Assembly (NCBI GenBank): GCA_039000515.1
Contig: JBCFYV010000024.1
Location: 11,146,863-11,210,862 of the forward strand
Reading direction: 5' to 3'
Source: Timema cristinae
Lineage: Eukaryota > Arthropoda > Insecta > Phasmatodea > Timematidae
Length of the DNA stretch: 64,000 bases
Under the pieces are notes generated by a model. It did not search any database, was not told where the DNA came from, and saw nothing but the letters and a program-made list of their open reading frames with translations. The translations under genes and the position numbers were made by a program. Shown here piece by piece: positions 46,136-57,192 of the stretch (position 1 is the first letter of the stretch; every line of letters starts with the position of its first letter).

Positions 46136-46734
46136 CATGTTAAATACCTCAAATATTAATAATGTAGTAAATACCCGTGACAATTAAGACGTGTTGTGAT
46201 TTTTGTGAAACTCTACAGCTGTTCTCTGCAGATGTTCTAGAATCTAGAGACCTCAAACACTATCTTACGGCTCCGGGGACCCTGTCATAATAGTCATATA
46301 GATTAAAGTATATTATAATAATGTATTATATATACATTTTATATGTAGAGTCACCGGTGATTCTTCAAAGTCACTGGTTCAGTTGTGGAATGTAAAAAAA
46401 AAGTATTTACTATTTCACATAGGCCTACTCGCTGAACGTTTTATAAAATCGCTGGTGAGTTTATAGAATTACCATCAGCCACTGGTTATTGTCAATAATT
46501 CACGTCAATTTTAGGTATGGTTAGATTAGGCTAGTTTATGATAGGCTAGGTTAGCTTAAGTTAGTTAAGTATTCATGTTCTAACTTTCGTCAAAATACAG
46601 TACATTAGGTGTTTTATAAAATCACCGGTAAATGTGGATAATACAATTCATGTGACATACGTTCACAATACTGCATTGGGAAATTTATAAAATCTTTGGT
46701 AAATGTAGATACAGTTATTATTTGTTATATTATT

Positions 46735-46790
46735 GGTGACCTGGTGGTCTAGGGGTAAGGCGTCGGACTTCTGTACTGGAGTCTGGATAT
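46735..46790 (+). mobile_element. SINE D head only
   Basis: ggtgacctggtggtctaggg and cgtcggacttctgtactgg match the D head up to just before the B box, then give way to TA-rich text. Confidence 0.7.
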
Positions 46791-46828
46791 ATATATGTGA
46801 AATATCCATCAAATATATATATATATAG

Positions 46829-47000
46829 TAACATAACACCCTAAGTGATGAATTCTAAGAAAATTTATAAATATTAAACACCTTTAGAAGCTCTCTGAAG
46901 TGCTCTTTATGGTAACAAAGCCCACTAATTTGTACTTGTATCTTAATTTTGATATTGTTTGAACAAAAAATAAAGCCATATAAAGTTATATATATATATA
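46829..47000. repeat. Second copy of the 16341 MITE interior
   Basis: ttaaacacctttagaagctc, tctgaagtgctctttatggt and actaatttgtactt match 16573-16690 in the same order. The element ends are not preserved. Confidence 0.75.
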
Positions 47001-47039
47001 ACTCTAGGCACGTGATCGCGGTATGCTGAATCTTTCCTG

Positions 47040-47400
47040 GGGCCTACCTCTGAAAAAAAAATCAGTCTTATGGGAGTTTCAGGGGTAGCTACAGCACCTA
47101 AGTAATCAATGATCATCTTAAATACGTGGCGAGTCTCTGGATGCGACAGAACCCTGGTTCGTGGATCGCAGCATTCGGTTCCTCTCGGCCAAACTTGGAC
47201 ATGCTTGAAGCTCTCCGAGATATGCTCCCGACGGAACATGCAAGTACTGGCCCCACTCCAGCAACGATTTATTGTCTCCGAGCGGGGGGCGTCTTCCGTT
47301 CTGCCTGGATCAACAGTCACGCCGGTGTTTCGAACCAACGACTCTTGAGGTCATCACCGCTTCACTAACTAGATTATTGTTCATATGTCATATTGTTCAA
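47040..47400. other. GC-rich patch of unknown nature
   Basis: Open frames on both strands (minus 46943-47338, 131 residues; plus 47109-47348) reflect high GC rather than a visible domain. On the minus strand gttggttcgaaacacc (about 47335) looks like a B box, so it may be an undescribed SINE-like element. Confidence 0.3.
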
Positions 47401-47413
47401 GACTGATGTGTCG

Positions 47414-48124
47414 AGGCGTGCCTATACCGGCGCAACATCGTTGACAACAAATGGTATGAGTGTTAACAAGAAATGTTGACAACATTTTTCCGCAACAAGA
47501 TGTTTAAAACCAAATCAACATTGTTGTCAGGACATAGTCGAGCTCAGGATGCTGATGAGAAACTTGAGGATTAAAGACAAACCGTTTTAAGGAATAAAAT
47601 TCTTCGGTTCAGCTTCCTGATGGTTTTTGTGTTAACCTTTTTTAATTCACGATAAAGCTGTGCACTTTTCGAAATTGTTTTTCTACTTCAACGCTTTCAA
47701 TATTTAACGCCTCTGAAATTTCTTGCCATGCGTCATGTTTGTTTCTATGTCACTGGTCCTCACACTTAATCAACCAATCTTCGGACATTCATATTAAAGT
47801 AATTATACTTTCTCGACTCCATTATACAATGAAAATTAAGTAGTACTCAAGAAATGGATTACAAAAGACTGACATTACACACCACGAACAACCTTGTCAA
47901 GTGGAGCCTCCAAGCCAAAATTAAATGCTGATAAATATAGTATGTTGACAGCAACTTTGTCCCGATAAAATAATGTTGTCAACATAGGTTTCCAAAATGT
48001 ATTTGATGTTCACTGCTCACTGGCGAGAAACTTTTTGTTTTCAACATGTTATCAATACGACGAATGTTATCAATATTTTTAATGTTCTTTAGCATGTTTG
48101 TTGATAACATGTGTAGACGTGCTT
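47414..48124. mobile_element. Terminal-inverted-repeat element with MADF relic
   Basis: The left end aggcgtgcctatac...gttgacaacaaa matches the inverted right end aagcacgtctacac...gttatcaacaaa, mostly with transition differences. It is 711 bp long. The motif gttgacaac or gttgtcaac recurs several times inside both ends. It interrupts a SINE B2 copy that resumes at 48128. A target duplication is not clear. Together with the MADF frame this suggests a PIF/Harbinger-like element; the superfamily is inference. Confidence 0.65.
47590..47788 (-). pseudogene. MADF-domain protein relic
   Basis: From an ATG at 47788 the minus strand reads SEDWLIKCEDQ, a stop, then HRNKHDAWQEISEALNIESV followed by EVEKQFRKVHSFI, another stop with a frameshift, then a KPSGS...EEFYSLKRF block. 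The order W-x-E-I-A/S-x-x-L-x-x...K-x-F/W...SG...F is that of the MADF (Myb/SANT-like) DNA-binding domain. PIF/Harbinger elements carry a second gene of this general type, which fits the surrounding inverted repeats. At least two stops make it non-functional. A captured host MADF gene is the alternative. Confidence 0.65.
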
Positions 48125-48127
48125 TTA

Positions 48128-48310
48128 GGGATGTAGAAGGTTGTATTTAGAGGAAGTTTATCAGCATTTGCGCGGAGAGAGATTGTAAAACTATCTAGGA
48201 AAAACCACCCTCAGTACAGCCGAGAGGGATTCGAACCCCAATATCCTCGTCATAGAGAGTCCAGTCTAATGCAAGAGTAACGCCTTAAACCATTCGGCCA
48301 TCGAAGTGGG
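48128..48310 (-). mobile_element. SINE B2, 3' end removed
   Basis: It resumes at gggatgtagaaggttg and runs to cattcggccatcgaagtggg (head). The terminal agtaagacgcgg part is lost at the boundary with the upstream inverted-repeat element. Confidence 0.7.
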
Positions 48311-48384
48311 TCACTTTATTTTACAAATATAAAAATAAAAGAATGTATTTTAGACCCACACCAATGGGCACGCGGACTAGATTT

Positions 48385-48484
48385 NNNNNNNNNNNNNNNN
48401 NNNNNNNNNNNNNNNNNNNNNNNNNNNNNNNNNNNNNNNNNNNNNNNNNNNNNNNNNNNNNNNNNNNNNNNNNNNNNNNNNNNN
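48385..48484. other. Assembly gap, 100 N
   Basis: Exactly 100 unknown bases, a conventional placeholder for a gap of unknown size. Order and distance across it are uncertain. Confidence 1.
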
Positions 48485-48971
48485 ATATAATAATCATATC
48501 ATTAAATAATAATGTTATTAAACTAGTTTTGTTTTGTTTTTTTAGCTGTGTAATATATTTTATAATTCCCAGTAAACAATATTTAATACAAATTAATAAC
48601 AAGTTTATTTAAATTTTAAAACTTATAATTATCCATAGAAAAATGAGGGGGAGGGGGGAGTTAGAAAGATGTGACATATTTTGGAAGTGATGGGGGGAAA
48701 TCGGGGAAATAGTCGGGAATTTCGTTGGTCAAGTTGAGTAGACACCATGAGTAAGCTGCTAATGTTTGTGTTAAAGAAAATATATATTTTACATTTTTCT
48801 CAGCACATTGGTTATAAATTTTTATATATAGTTAATTTTGTAAATTTATATAGCTAAATCAGACCTGTTAGACTTAGTTATTTTGGTTTTAACCAAATGT
48901 AGGATTTATAAACATAAGTTAATTTTCAAAATACACTCTTCTCATCCTGGGAAAGGAGTTTACTAAAACAA

Positions 48972-49154
48972 GGTTATTTACTGCAAACATTAGCTGAAAG
49001 TATTATTAGAAGTGTTTGATCGCACTTTTTAATGATGACATTAGAAGTGTTTGATCGCGCTTTTTATTGATGACATAGTGTTAGCAAGCAAATAATAATA
49101 ATTTCCAAATAGCTAGACGTTAGGTACTTTCAGCCAATGTTTGCCATAAATAAC
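48972..49154. mobile_element. Inverted-repeat element, possible MITE
   Basis: ggttatttactgcaaacatt and agctgaaagta on the left are inverted at 49125-49154 (tactttcagccaatgtttgc, cataaataac). The loop holds two tandem copies of a 34-bp unit with agaagtgtttgatcgc (49006 and 49043). Confidence 0.7.
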
Positions 49155-50086
49155 GTTCTGTTAGCTGTCACTCGCCTACACTCCTACCTTATATGAGCTA
49201 TAGTTAAGTATTTAAAAAAACATAATTTTGTAACATAAACATTGAAAGGGGGAACAAACCATTTGTTGGTAAAAATGTGTGTTACTAGCAGCTTCAGTCT
49301 CTCTCTGTGGGGTGTGTAGTGGACTGTAAGGGATTGACTCCACACTAACAGATTGCACTGACTAAGGAGTCCTGATCCTTAATTTCTTACCACTCTGTAG
49401 AAGTTGAGTCAAGTTTAATTTTCTAAGGACCATCCTATATAAACTGTTAAGGACTACCACTTACAGCAAAGTAAATACTTGTGCACACATCTAAATGAAA
49501 GGATCAATTACTATGGAGGTATAAAATAGTTATAAGCTATAAAATAGTTTTATGAACAAAGCTTTTTTGAAAATTAAAAACCCTGATAATTGTGGCATCT
49601 TGGAAACAGTTTTATGAGAAATACTAAGTTTTCAGAAAGAGTGGTATCGTTTAGGTAGGTTAAACTTATCAGTATTCTTAATAACCTATGCAATATTGAG
49701 GAAACCACCATTGTAGTGTGAAATTGTTAAAGTTGTTTTGATTTAACCTAATTTTCATAAGTTTTCTTTTTATTACATAAGGCTTATATTAGGCCTGTCA
49801 AATCTTTATTTAGGGATTGGTTTAACACTATTGTGGGTTGCTAGTAAAATAGAGACTGGTTCTGATTGCAGAATAATATTTCATTTAGATAAAATGTGAC
49901 ACATAAAATTTTATCGATATAAAATATATATTGATTCATAGATGTGGTGCTAAATTTCATATTTAAAATGCATTACTAGTTGAAAATCACATTATTTGAT
50001 CATGATCATGCAAATTTTGAATTTTTGACTTAAACTAGCATTTCTGAAGGTAAGAAGTAAAAATTGATACGCTGCAAAAGTGTTAA

Positions 50087-50334
50087 GGTGCAGCCGAAGG
50101 GAACGCAAGTAATTTTACAGTTTTATAGCATTACATTTTTTTGGCCAAAATAAATCCAATATTTCTCCAGTAGCAACATAGTTTAGTTTTCTGCATATAC
50201 TAATATCAACAGGTCTTGAATATCTGTCAAGGGTGTCCTGGAATTTTGTCAAAAAATATAAATATTTGATTTATTTTGGCAAAAAAAAATTCTATAAAAA
50301 TTCTAAAAATACTTTTACTCTCTTTGGCCGCACC
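50087..50334. mobile_element. MITE with TTAA target duplication
   Basis: TTAA at 50083-50086 and 50335-50338 brackets ends GGTGCAGCCGAAGGGA and (complement) GGTGCGGCCAAAGAGA. 248 bp. Same family as 45271-45634 but lacking most of the right half of the palindrome. TTAA duplication is the piggyBac signature; mobilisation by such an element is inference. Confidence 0.85.
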
Positions 50335-51015
50335 TTAACTTTAAAATGTATAAAACTTGCTTTCACTTAATGTTGGGATCACAATCTACTTAACATTCAC
50401 TTGACTCCATGTAACGTAATACAAAGGTTCTCGTGTTTTTTGAAAGTCATTGTGGTGCAGTAAACTTAAGTTCCCACAGGGGAGAACTTTCTCACGTCAA
50501 GTGAAGGGAAGATACTCAGTGTTCTAGCTATCCAATTATGTTGGGATTAGTGTCAACAAGGCTGTCTAGTACTTATTTGTTTATCTAAGGTATGCAGACA
50601 TTTTTTAGTACAGTTTTTTTTTGTGTTTTTTTTTCATGTCTCATAAACTTTAAAATGCCATAACCCATTGTTAAACTTTGTTTTATATCCAGAAAGTTTT
50701 TATTACCAATCCTTTTAACCTAATAAATGTTTGGGTTTCATTTTAGTGAACCATTGTTTTCAAACCGTTGATATTTATTGTGCTTTTCGAGTTGGTTCAC
50801 TATGTTATATGAATCCTGGTCACATACTAGTTCATTTATTTTAAGTGTACTGTGCACTGTGTGAATGTTGATTGTGATCCTGGCATCACTAATAGAGAGT
50901 TGTACTATGGTAAACTCTTTTTTTTAACTTATTCAACTTTTTATACTAACAGTGAGAAAAAGTTGTATTTCCTTGACATATTTATAATTATTTTGTCTTT
51001 CGATATAAAATAGAT

Positions 51016-52485
51016 ATGAAAGCCAAAAAAATTAAGATGGTGAGATATGTTTATATACCAATACTGGAAATATGCTTAAAAAGATGCTTCAAGTTTTCAT
51101 GGATGGAGCAGGTGTAAACCTCAAGTTTTTAAATGGTCTCAAAAGTTACTTGAAGGGAGATTCTCCACAATATCCTGAATTACTGAAATTTGTTACTTGT
51201 TCTTTACACATTGTCCATGGTGTTTACATAACAGCACATGCTAACTATAGTTGGACTATTAACCAGTTTTTGCGCTCACCTTATAATTTATTTAAAGATT
51301 TTCCAACGAAACTATGTGCAGACTAACAAAGAATAACAGGATCATCTCTTTTCCCGGTGAAGTTTTGTTCTATTAGATGGGTAGAAAACTCAAGGATGTT
51401 AAAGAGAGCAATGTCAATGCTGCCGTATTTAAAACAGTATTTTTATTCTAACAAACATCCCCCAAATTCTGATAATTTTCAAACATTAAGCAATTTTGCT
51501 AATGATAAACTCTTGACATCAAAGTTGGGATTTATGCTGTCATTTTCACTTGAGTTGGAGCAATTTCTCACCGAATATCGGGGCAATCAACCTCTATTGC
51601 CATTTATATTTGCAGATCTAAATAAACTACTTGAGCACTTGATGAACAGAATTGTAAAATATGCAGTAAGGAATTCAGCAAATGCTTCCAAAAAATTAGA
51701 AACATTCAAACATGAAATCACTCCCTACTGTAGATATTGGGTTTACAGCATAAACAGCTTTGAAATGAATTAAGACATAAAGATATTCAATTCAGAGGAG
51801 TTTGTCAAAAATTCCTAGTTGATCTCTGCAACAAACTCTTACATAAGTGTCCTCTCTCCTACAAAATTGTCAAGGTGCTAGTTGTCTCTCTCCCACAGTC
51901 ATAGCTAATCCACCTTTTAGGACCTATAGGATAACTTTCCATTAGAAGTCCTGCTAGACAAGAAACAACTATCTAGCCTGCAAGCTGATGCTGTATAAAA
52001 GAGACTACTTAGACTTTGTATCAAAGCAAGAAGTTATCGACTACCTTAAATAATTCACTTCAAGTGGTGACCTTCATGAATATTTTTTCTAGAGTAACTG
52101 CATATTTCACTAAAAACATTAATGTTCTCTTCCATAGCAATGCAGCCATTGAGTGAAGTTTTTCTGTGAATAAAGAATGTCTGGTTGAAAATCTGCATGA
52201 GGACAGCCTTATTGCTCAAGTGTTAACTTATGATGCAGTCACTGCAGCCGGGGACTTATAAATATGACAATTTCAAAAGTGATGATTCATGCTGTAAGGA
52301 AAGATGCACTTGAAGGAAGAAAAAGATTGAAGTAGACCTAAGCCAAAAGAGAAAAACATCTGAAGAGATAAGAAAATTAGAAGTGAAAAGAACAGTTTGG
52401 CAGATAGCAAAGGAAGAGGCAGAAGTGTTAGAACAGCAAATGGTAAAAATGGAAAAAGTTTTGTGCTTGGATGAACTTTAACTAT
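51016..52485 (+). pseudogene. hAT-like transposase relic (family 1)
   Basis: 51072-51326 encodes FMDGAGVNLKFLNGL and SLHIVHGVYI, the segment with the catalytic-core D of this arthropod family. 51357-51773 continues with KFCSIRWVENSRMLKRAM and ends before a frameshift; the two frames are one base-shift apart at about 51330. A third block at 52139-52260 reads FSVNKECLVENLHEDSLIAQ, the C-terminal hAT dimerisation-like region, preceded by an in-frame stop where the family has its R-S-F motif. A Lys/Glu-rich tail follows at 52300-52460 with stops. The N-terminal zinc finger is absent. It is a decayed, 5'-incomplete copy. The family text matches uncharacterised insect and crustacean hAT-like proteins known to me only by style. 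Confidence 0.7.
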
Positions 52486-52734
52486 CTAGGCTCTAAAAAA
52501 ATATATATTTTTTATTATTTTTATTTTATCATTTTAATTTTTAACAATTTTAGGTAACTGCAAGTATCTTTATTTACAAGTAATTTTTATCAACATAATA
52601 TGTGTTGGTTATTAACTTGTGTCGGCTGTCAAGGGATGTTGGGGATAATTTTTTTGGTGGTAAAGTAAACTCTCTGGCTGTAATCATTCTTTGAAGTTGT
52701 GTCATCAAGACTGATTACTTGTACCTCTACAGTT

Positions 52735-52965
52735 CTAAGAGTGAGGTGAAATGACATCAATTTTTCCAAGAGAGGTATTTTCACATTCCTTTCAGGGTTC
52801 TTTTAAATGCTACATGGAACCTACAGCTTTACTTCCCTCCAAAGGTTGTTGAGCTATGGTTTTTCCTTGCTCAACAAAAAACCTTCGGCCTCTGTTGGGT
52901 TTGAACCCACAAACATCGGGTCCTGAGGCGAGCTCTTAACCCCAAGACCACTGAGGTTGACGTGG
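52735..52965 (-). mobile_element. SINE C, reverse orientation
   Basis: aatttttccaagagaggtat, then gcttacttccctccaaagg-type text, ttgggtttgaacccac (B box complement), and ccaagaccactgaggttg at the head. (TA)n follows at 53024-53050; the rest up to 53955 holds no gene that I can see. Confidence 0.7.
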
Positions 52966-53017
52966 TATAGTTCATTTAAAAAATGTGTGTACGCACGTGT
53001 ATTAAAATGGGTCGGAG

Positions 53018-53049
<32 letters not shown>

Positions 53050-53959
53050 TAAATCCCTAATAAATAAAAATTGGATTTTATAAAATATTGTAAGCATAAG
53101 CGTTTAACAATCTCAATAACTAGGCTTTTTTCCTTCACTTCTGATTTTGTTTACATTAAATGGTAAATTAATGATCTGGGGTTTGGTTGTTAGCTGTTTC
53201 TTATCATTTTGGTTTTAACTACAAGAAGCTATTTAATTATATTAATACCTTTAAAAAATAACTCAAACTTAGTATTTATTTAAAAAAATTATGATGATTT
53301 GAGGTTTGAATATGTTAATATTCCTTGTAGGTTCTAGGGTCCCACCCATCCTTAGTATATACTAGAATATATGTGTAATACACTTGATTCTTGATGTAAA
53401 AATGAATGTTTTAACTATGACAGATCTAGGCCCACTCTAATCCTCTATTTTATTATTTTGAAATAGGGATTGTTTGTCTCTGAGTACCTTTCATAATGAA
53501 TTTTTATACACTGGAATTTCAAATGTCTTAGACAACAACATAGAAATTACTTTTTATTCTTGTGTGTCAATGAATTAGTCTTTTAAATTCTAATTAAATA
53601 AGTTTTAGTAAAAATGTTGAGTGTTTGTTAAACGAATAAGTTTTAATAATAATGCAGAATGATTGTTGAATTATGTTGGTAAGAATCTTGAATAAGCTCA
53701 GTGACATTGAAATGTTTAACACTGATTTGAAATGTGACATCATTTAAAGTGAATACATTTAACATTTCTACAACCTCTTCACAGCCTAAGTGAGAGAGAG
53801 ATAGAGAGATAAAACTTTTTATCTGCCTTCCATTGTATCACATTTTCAAAATGGCGTATAGTCCGATATTTCACATGGCCAAGGCTGCTTTCAACAAGAG
53901 GGTGTTACATATGGACCATCGCTTTGTATGAAGTTTAAAAATAGACACTCAAGGAATAG

Positions 53960-54295
53960 GAAAATATCTATTTGGAAAGCTTTCAAATAATATTCTGAAG
54001 AAAGTATAGAGGATCAAGGGACAGATTGAGTGGCTAATGAAGTTCTAAGAGCAAATAAGAATAAAACCATTCTCAAGGTTATTGCAAGAATAAAGGCCAA
54101 CTGGATGGGTTACATTATTAGAAGAAATGGCTTAAATTGAGTAATGCCATAGAAGACAAAGTGGAAGGGGGTCAAGAAAACGACAAATACAACTTGTCCT
54201 TAGACAAGGAGAGAAGATGAAGTTTAAGGATATGAAAAAGAAAGTTTGTTGAACACACCGGAGGACTCAATTTGGGTATGGCCATCGATATGCCA
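53960..54295 (+). pseudogene. LINE C-terminal relic
   Basis: The + strand reads ARIKANWMGYIIRRNGLN, a stop, then KGVKKTTNTTCP and REDEV. This is the W-x-G-H/Y-I-x-R-R-N motif and basic GKRxRGR-like tail found after the reverse transcriptase in RTE/CR1-like LINEs. Several stops; the polymerase itself is not present upstream. It differs from the LINE tail at 3125-3360, so a second LINE lineage is involved. Confidence 0.65.
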
Positions 54296-54359
54296 AAAGA
54301 ACATCATTTAATTCATTCATATGAGGATTTAATGTGTGCTTTCTGAAACGACTGATTAT

Positions 54360-54625
54360 ATCAGCACATAATAATGTATATGAGCAAAGCAAAAGGGATA
54401 GGTCCCTACCAATTTTGCTATGAAAAGTATTTTCACATATCTTCCAGGGTTTCTTTTACATGCCACAATCAACATTAGATCGGTAGCTTTATTTCCCTTC
54501 AGAAGGAGGTTGTGCTACAGATTTTTATAGCTCAAGAAAAATCCATTAACCCTGGCTGATTTTGAACCCGCGAACATCAGGTCTTGAGTCGAGCACTTTA
54601 CCCCAAGACCAAAGAGGCTAAATTA
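54360..54625 (-). mobile_element. SINE C, reverse orientation
   Basis: gtccctaccaattttgctat, then atttcccttcagaaggagg, gattttgaacccgcgaac (B box complement) and taccccaagaccaaagaggc (head). Confidence 0.75.
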
Positions 54626-55689
54626 ACATAAATTTTTCTTCACAGTTTTGTGGGTAATTGTGTGGAAAGAAATTTCCTTAGACCGAGTCCTTGCCTTGTA
54701 ACAGGGTTATTTACTAGCTTTATCTTGTGGGGACTATTTGCCATGTACCAAGTTCTATTTGCAAGAATAATTAGATTAATTTCAAACTACATGAAAGTTA
54801 AAGAGTCTTGACCAGTGATCTCTTATTATACTGGATGGACATAAACATGTGCATTGCCAAGGTCCACCCAAGTTTATCGTCTGTTACATTGGGGAGGTGG
54901 GGGGGGGGAGAGATTTTACAGTTTCTTTCAATGTTCTTATGCGAAAACATATCTCTGATGAATACAAGTGTTATTAAGTTATTTTTAAAATAGTGAAGTA
55001 TTATGCTACTCTTTCCTGAATAATCATTTACATTAAAGGATGTACAATTCAGTTTTATGGTTTTACAGTTTACTATACAAATACAATCTTCAATAGATTT
55101 AAATATGTAGCTATCATCCATGTTGTTTACAGTCTGTCAAGATTACACTTATATTTAAAGTTGGTGATTAGCTTGTATATTGGTTTCAGAAACCATATTA
55201 AATTGAAAGTTCGATAAATATAACGAATAAGGTGTATCTTAAAAGATGATTACATTTGTTTGACCGACAAACTTTGTGTAGTTGCCATGTGTTCAAATGA
55301 TCACTTAGGTTATTGGCTTGTATAAAGCATTAATAAATAACCTTTTTTTTAAGTTGGCTTTAATCTTTTATATTGCTTTCAGAAACCATACTATGTTGAA
55401 AGTTTAATAATAATGAAACAAGTTAGCTAAGAATTATATTACATTTGTTTGAATGATGCACTTTGTGTAGAAGGCTTACATTCAAACGATAATTTAGTTT
55501 ATAGGTTTGTAGGAATTACGGTATCTACTAAACCCTGATTTTACTAGGAATCCTTAATTTCAAACAATACTTAGCATAGATCAATCAAAAAATTTGAAGA
55601 AAAAAAATTGTAAATATAAAGTTTACACTAAGTTCTGTCTATATGTTATGAAATCAACTTCTATCTTTCACTTATTTAGGTTAATCTAA

Positions 55690-56110
55690 AGTATGATTTT
55701 GTTAGGAAGAGCAGTAGAAGTTAGTTGCTAAAGCTACTAAATCCATTATAATACATTTAAAGGCTACATCAAGTCAAACAAATTTTTTTTATTTGTTTAT
55801 TTATTTACACTATTATCCCAATTCTTAGCATGTATCTCGAGACCAAGATCTTATAGCAGGGTACCGGGGGCGTAATATACCTGGAACGGACCAACTAGCA
55901 GGATAGGTATAGAAAAGGACAAATAGGACTTTTAGATTTAGATGTGTATTCTAAACTTACTATTGTACATCAAATCATGTGATCTGCAGCTGTCCTTTTG
56001 ATAGATATTATCAATAGCTATAAAATAGCATAACTAATATAGTAAAATGTTATAGTGGCAGTAAAGAAATATTTTTGTATTTTTTCTACTGTTCTTCAAC
56101 CAAAATAAGG
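55690..56110. repeat. Dispersed repeat F, copy 3, with insertion
   Basis: taggaagagcagtagaagtt and gctaaagctactaaatcc correspond to copy 2 (31995), then the match breaks at tacatcaagtca (about 55763) and resumes at tacatcaaatca (about 55965). The 190 bp between begins with a T-rich run and contains aacggaccaactagcagg. The near-identical flanks look like a target duplication around a minus-oriented poly(A) retroposon. Confidence 0.65.
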
Positions 56111-56665
56111 TTATAGTTTGCATGCTACTTTCACATATTCATTTACTGGTGTATATGAAATTAGGTTTACGCACAAACCTATAAAGCCGAGGTATTTCAC
56201 ATGGATTAGGGAAAGCTGGGGTAATTAATTCAAAATCATTATTGGTAAAGGAAAATTAGTTGAGTTTGAGACCATTTTTTAAACAAACATTAAAATAGTG
56301 GGCTATTTAACTAAACAATCCGATGTGGGATTGGATATTTTCTATTCTAAAATCTAACAAATAATTTTAAAATGTACCAGCTCTGATAATAAAGCTCTGC
56401 TGAGAATTATATAAATCCATATTGTTGGAGAATATTGATGAAGAGTTTTCACTATGAAGAGAGTAATATTGATTCGACTGTTTAGAGGTGTTGAATGTGG
56501 TTCATATTTATCACTGAATGTTAATGTATGCTAGATCTGCTCCCAAGAAATTGAGTAGGACCATTATGTTTGGTGAAGAGGCTTAGAAAGTTATATAACA
56601 CACTTATGGCTTTAAAATTAGGTTTGAACACTAAAATAAGTTAAATGTGTGATTTGTTCTTATAG

Positions 56666-56780
56666 AAATGAAGATTGGACTGGGGGCGAGTCTAAAAATG
56701 GTCCAAGTGAAAAGGAATCATCTTATGATGGCCCTCCAGGCATGGAACCTGATGGAATCATTGAATCTAACTGGGAAGAG
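56666..56780 (+). CDS. eIF4A: eIF4A exon encoding the acidic N-terminus
   Basis: The exon follows ttcttatag and ends before gtgag. After one base completing a codon it encodes 38 residues with NEDWTGGESKNGPSEK, then SYDGPPGMEPDGIIESNWEE. This is the N-terminal leader of arthropod eIF4A, the DEAD-box RNA helicase of the cap-binding complex that unwinds 5' untranslated regions in the cytoplasm. Phase at its start implies an upstream exon ending in two bases of a codon (probably Arg after the initiator). I looked for a short ATG exon upstream and found none convincing, so the first exon and promoter are unplaced. The reading frame is intact, and the splice phases agree with the next exon. Confidence 0.88.
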
Positions 56781-56976
56781 GTGAGAAGCTGTAGATAATA
56801 AATTAACTACTGGTTAGTAAGTATAAGTATGGTGAAATATTCATGAAAATGTTTACTTTAGAGTAGGTAAACATGCCTGGTCTTATTATTCACTACTTCC
56901 TGCGCTATATTGGAACTAATTAATGTAATCATTTGTTCATATAGTCTGAAAATATATTATTTTTACAGTGTGAATT

Positions 56977-57192
56977 ACTATCCTTTTGTGCTATATGCTT
57001 ATGTACTAATAATGAATGGTCTTAGGGTTTAGAAAGGTGATATTTAGATAAAGTGTACCCACATTTGTGTGAATGGAGAGTGAAAAACTATTTTAGACAA
57101 ATTACCAGACCAAGATTTGAAAATCAATTTCCCCATCAGTCTAGTCTACTGCAAGAGTAGTGCCTTAGACCATGCGAACACTAAAGCGGGTC
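56977..57192 (-). mobile_element. SINE B2 in eIF4A intron
   Basis: The body acccacatttgtgtgaatgg and head accatgcgaacactaaagcggg are clear; the 3' end is diverged. It stops exactly where the TTAA element begins. Confidence 0.75.

Noticed and set aside
46943..47338. 131-residue minus-strand gene
   Set aside because: No domain, no matching splice sites, and equally open frames on the opposite strand; high local GC explains it.
48343..48612. Open frames crossing 48385-48484
   Set aside because: They run through the assembly gap and are meaningless.
53851..53935. Possible first exon of eIF4A starting atggcgtatagtccg
   Set aside because: The first residues recall some insect eIF4A starts, but no donor with the right phase follows.
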